Positions 62,601 to 64,000 of a stretch of DNA of 64,000 bases are shown here, one piece after another. The DNA comes from Bacteroidota bacterium (GTDB taxonomy: Bacteria; Bacteroidota; Bacteroidia; Cytophagales; Cyclobacteriaceae). Every line of letters begins with the position of its first letter. Position 1 is the first letter of the stretch. The notes under the pieces are model-generated. The model saw nothing but the letters and a program-made list of their open reading frames with translations. It was not told the DNA's origin and did no database searches. The stretch covers positions 1 to 64,000 of the forward strand of contig JAFDYU010000002.1 of assembly GCA_018267285.1 (NCBI GenBank). The letters are read 5' to 3'. The position numbers and the translations under genes were made by a program.

Positions 62601-63557
62601 TTACTTGAAACGAATTATTTCCACCGGAAACCTCGCATCGGTAGCGCCCAGTTTATCGTAAGCGGATTTTGATATTTTCACCAATGCATCTTCCGTAGGG
62701 TTTAACACACTTACCACCCGCACAAATACTTCGCGCTGAGTGGATTCATTGCGCACCTTCATGATTGTGCCGGGCTTTGCCGTTTTGTGTTGCGCTAAAT
62801 ATTTTCGGTCTCCACCACTAATTTCCATGAGCAATGCCATTCCTTTTTCATGAATTTCTTCCGAGCCGATTACCAACAAAGTATTTTTAATTTCAGGTGC
62901 AGGTGTTTGTGCCGCTTCTGTAATGGGTTGAATCACATAAATTATCTGGCCGGGTTTAACTTCATCGCTTGCGAGGTTATTCCATGTTCGCAGTTGTTGC
63001 ATTGTTGTGCCGTACGTTTGTGCTATCGAAAACAACGTCTCTTTTTCGGCAACCTTGTGTGTGCCTCTGCCAGCCTTTACCTCTGTTGGTTTTATTTCTA
63101 CGGGCTTGGTTTCGGCCACCAAAGTTTTCTTTTGTATAAGCAAGTCTTGGCCTATGTTAAGTGCATTGTCTTTCAGGTTGTTCCAGTTTTTCAACTCGTC
63201 TACCGATACACCATAAAGCCTTGAAATGGAAAACAACGTTTCTTTAGCGGCCACTTTGTGAACGGTGTTGCCGCTCTCCGTTGACCGGGGTTTGGTTTTT
63301 ACAATATACGGCACACGCAAAAGTTGGCCAATGGAAATACCGGAGCCCGCACTTGGGTTTTCCTGAGCCAGATCGTTAACCGGCACACGGTATCTTCTTG
63401 AAATGGAGTAAAGGGTTTCTTTGGCATCCACCTGATGGATGATGTACTGTTTTCCGTTGATGGTCTCTAAACGAAGGGAGTCGAAAGGAACTGCCGCACA
63501 GGTAAAAGACATAAGACACAAGCTGCAAGCCAGCAATAAGCTATTTTGTTTTGTCAT
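62601..63557 (-). CDS. Exported LysM protein with C-terminal RlpA-like domain
   Basis: The 318-residue protein has a signal peptide (about 1-22) and three LysM repeats (about 38-81, 97-140, 168-211; each with KETL(Y/F)SI and GQ-L/I). A C-terminal double-psi barrel-like domain follows (about 225-318: EEIHEKGMALLMEI, AKPGTIMKVRNESTQREVFV). LysM binds peptidoglycan; the RlpA-like part may act on or bind glycan strands. It heads the LysM-OmpA-OmpA-TIGR02757 operon and diverges from the protease gene. Confidence 0.9.
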   Translation of the reverse strand: MTKQNSLLLACSLCLMSFTCAAVPFDSLRLETINGKQYIIHQVDAKETLYSISRRYRVPVNDLAQENPSAGSGISIGQLLRVPYIVKTKPRSTESGNTVHKVAAKETLFSISRLYGVSVDELKNWNNLKDNALNIGQDLLIQKKTLVAETKPVEIKPTEVKAGRGTHKVAEKETLFSIAQTYGTTMQQLRTWNNLASDEVKPGQIIYVIQPITEAAQTPAPEIKNTLLVIGSEEIHEKGMALLMEISGGDRKYLAQHKTAKPGTIMKVRNESTQREVFVRVVSVLNPTEDALVKISKSAYDKLGATDARFPVEIIRFK

Positions 63558-63612
63558 GATAATTATATCAATAAAGGCGAGTTATCTTTATACAAAAATA
63601 CAACCGATTGTG

Positions 63613-64000
63613 ATGAAGATAAAAGATGTTTTCGTTTTTGTAGGGATGATTTTTGCTCTCCCGATGTTGGCACAAGAGTCCACAAACAAAGTTTCCGATG
63701 GTAAACCTGTAGTTATGGTGATGGACATCAAAGCAGAAATCGATCCGCGTATGCTTCGCTATGTAAAACTCGCTCTCGAACATGCCGCAAAAATAAAAGC
63801 TGATTATGTAGTTATTGATATGGATACGTACGGTGGTGTGCTTACCGATGCCAAAGAAATTGTAGATCAAATCATGAATTTCAAAAAACCGATTTGGGTG
63901 TTTGTCAATTCCGATGCGGCCTCGGCCGGTGCGCTTATTTCCATTGCCTGCGACAGCATCTATATGGCACCCGGAGCAAGCATTGGTGCGGCCACGGTGG
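63613..64000 (+). CDS. NfeD/ClpP-class membrane serine protease, 5' part
   Basis: The frame opens at the ATG at 63613 and runs to the window edge (129 codons). A signal peptide (about 1-21, LPMLAQ) precedes a ClpP-crotonase-fold domain: VVMVMDIKAEIDPRMLRYVK, ADYVVIDMDTYGGVLTDAKE, and the catalytic Ser in SDAASAGALISIACD, with YMAPGASIGAATV at the end. NfeD-linked proteases act at the inner membrane with stomatin-like partners. A TATCTTTA near-match to the -7 box lies at 63583-63590. The rest of the gene is outside the window. Confidence 0.88.
   Translation, partial: MKIKDVFVFVGMIFALPMLAQESTNKVSDGKPVVMVMDIKAEIDPRMLRYVKLALEHAAKIKADYVVIDMDTYGGVLTDAKEIVDQIMNFKKPIWVFVNSDAASAGALISIACDSIYMAPGASIGAATV

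Overview
The window reads as a chromosomal stretch of a free-living member of the Bacteroidota, most likely a Cytophagales-type soil or water bacterium with roughly 45% GC. The grounds are SusC/SusD proteins with SusE/F-like lipoproteins, two proteins ending in type IX secretion (T9SS) sorting domains, Bacteroidetes-type -7 promoter boxes (TAnnTTTG), and large numbers of exported lipoproteins. The genus cannot be fixed from sequence alone. Genes are dense, mostly in short same-strand runs. No tRNA, CRISPR array, transposase or prophage gene was seen. One RNA gene, rnpB, is present.

Layout. 1-2.5 kb: 3' end of a large T9SS surface protein. 2.5-4.7 kb (minus): a GH3-family acyl-amino acid ligase tightly coupled to a LysE exporter. 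4.7-5.7 kb (plus): PLP homeostasis protein and a lone receiver domain. 5.75-24.3 kb: a starch/maltodextrin utilisation locus. Its minus arm is SusC, SusD, two SusE/F-like binding lipoproteins and two exported GH13 amylases. Its plus arm is a LacI regulator, cytoplasmic GH31 glucosidase, SLC45-like sugar transporter and an exported CBM48-esterase. Similar LacI-type operator boxes lie in front of lacI/susC and in front of the GH31 gene. Polymer would be cut outside, bound and imported by SusCD, trimmed by the GH13 enzymes and finished in the cytoplasm.

24.3-37.2 kb: housekeeping and signalling genes (lipoprotein, MsrA, a YfiR plus HAMP-GAF-PAS pair, class II amidotransferase, LhgO, Kup). Next come a pentameric ligand-gated ion channel gene broken by one in-frame TAG, then rnpB, a DoxX-like protein and a Rieske oxygenase. 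37.2-39.9 kb: a Pif1-like helicase behind a DUF488 gene. 39.9-44.8 kb (minus): siroheme synthesis and assimilatory sulfite reductase (sumT, cysJ, cysI, Met8-like). 42.2-46.7 kb holds three related small inverted-repeat elements in intergenic gaps.

45.2-50.5 kb (plus): lipocalin-like lipoprotein, AraC-type regulator, VOC protein, an internally duplicated DoxX-like membrane protein, and a PerR/Fur-like regulator with KatG, preceded by three AT-rich palindromes. 50.6-53.2 kb: TPR histidine kinase. 53.2-59.5 kb (minus): GMC oxidoreductase, its Tat-exported small subunit, an MHS-type transporter and LigD (POL-PE-LIG order). 59.6-63.6 kb (minus): a compact LysM, OmpA, OmpA, TIGR02757 operon. 63.6 kb to the end (plus): start of a NfeD/ClpP-class membrane serine protease.

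The most unusual items are the TAG-interrupted ligand-gated channel, the trio of inverted-repeat elements, the GH3-LysE pair, and the YfiR partner that has sensory domains but no output domain.
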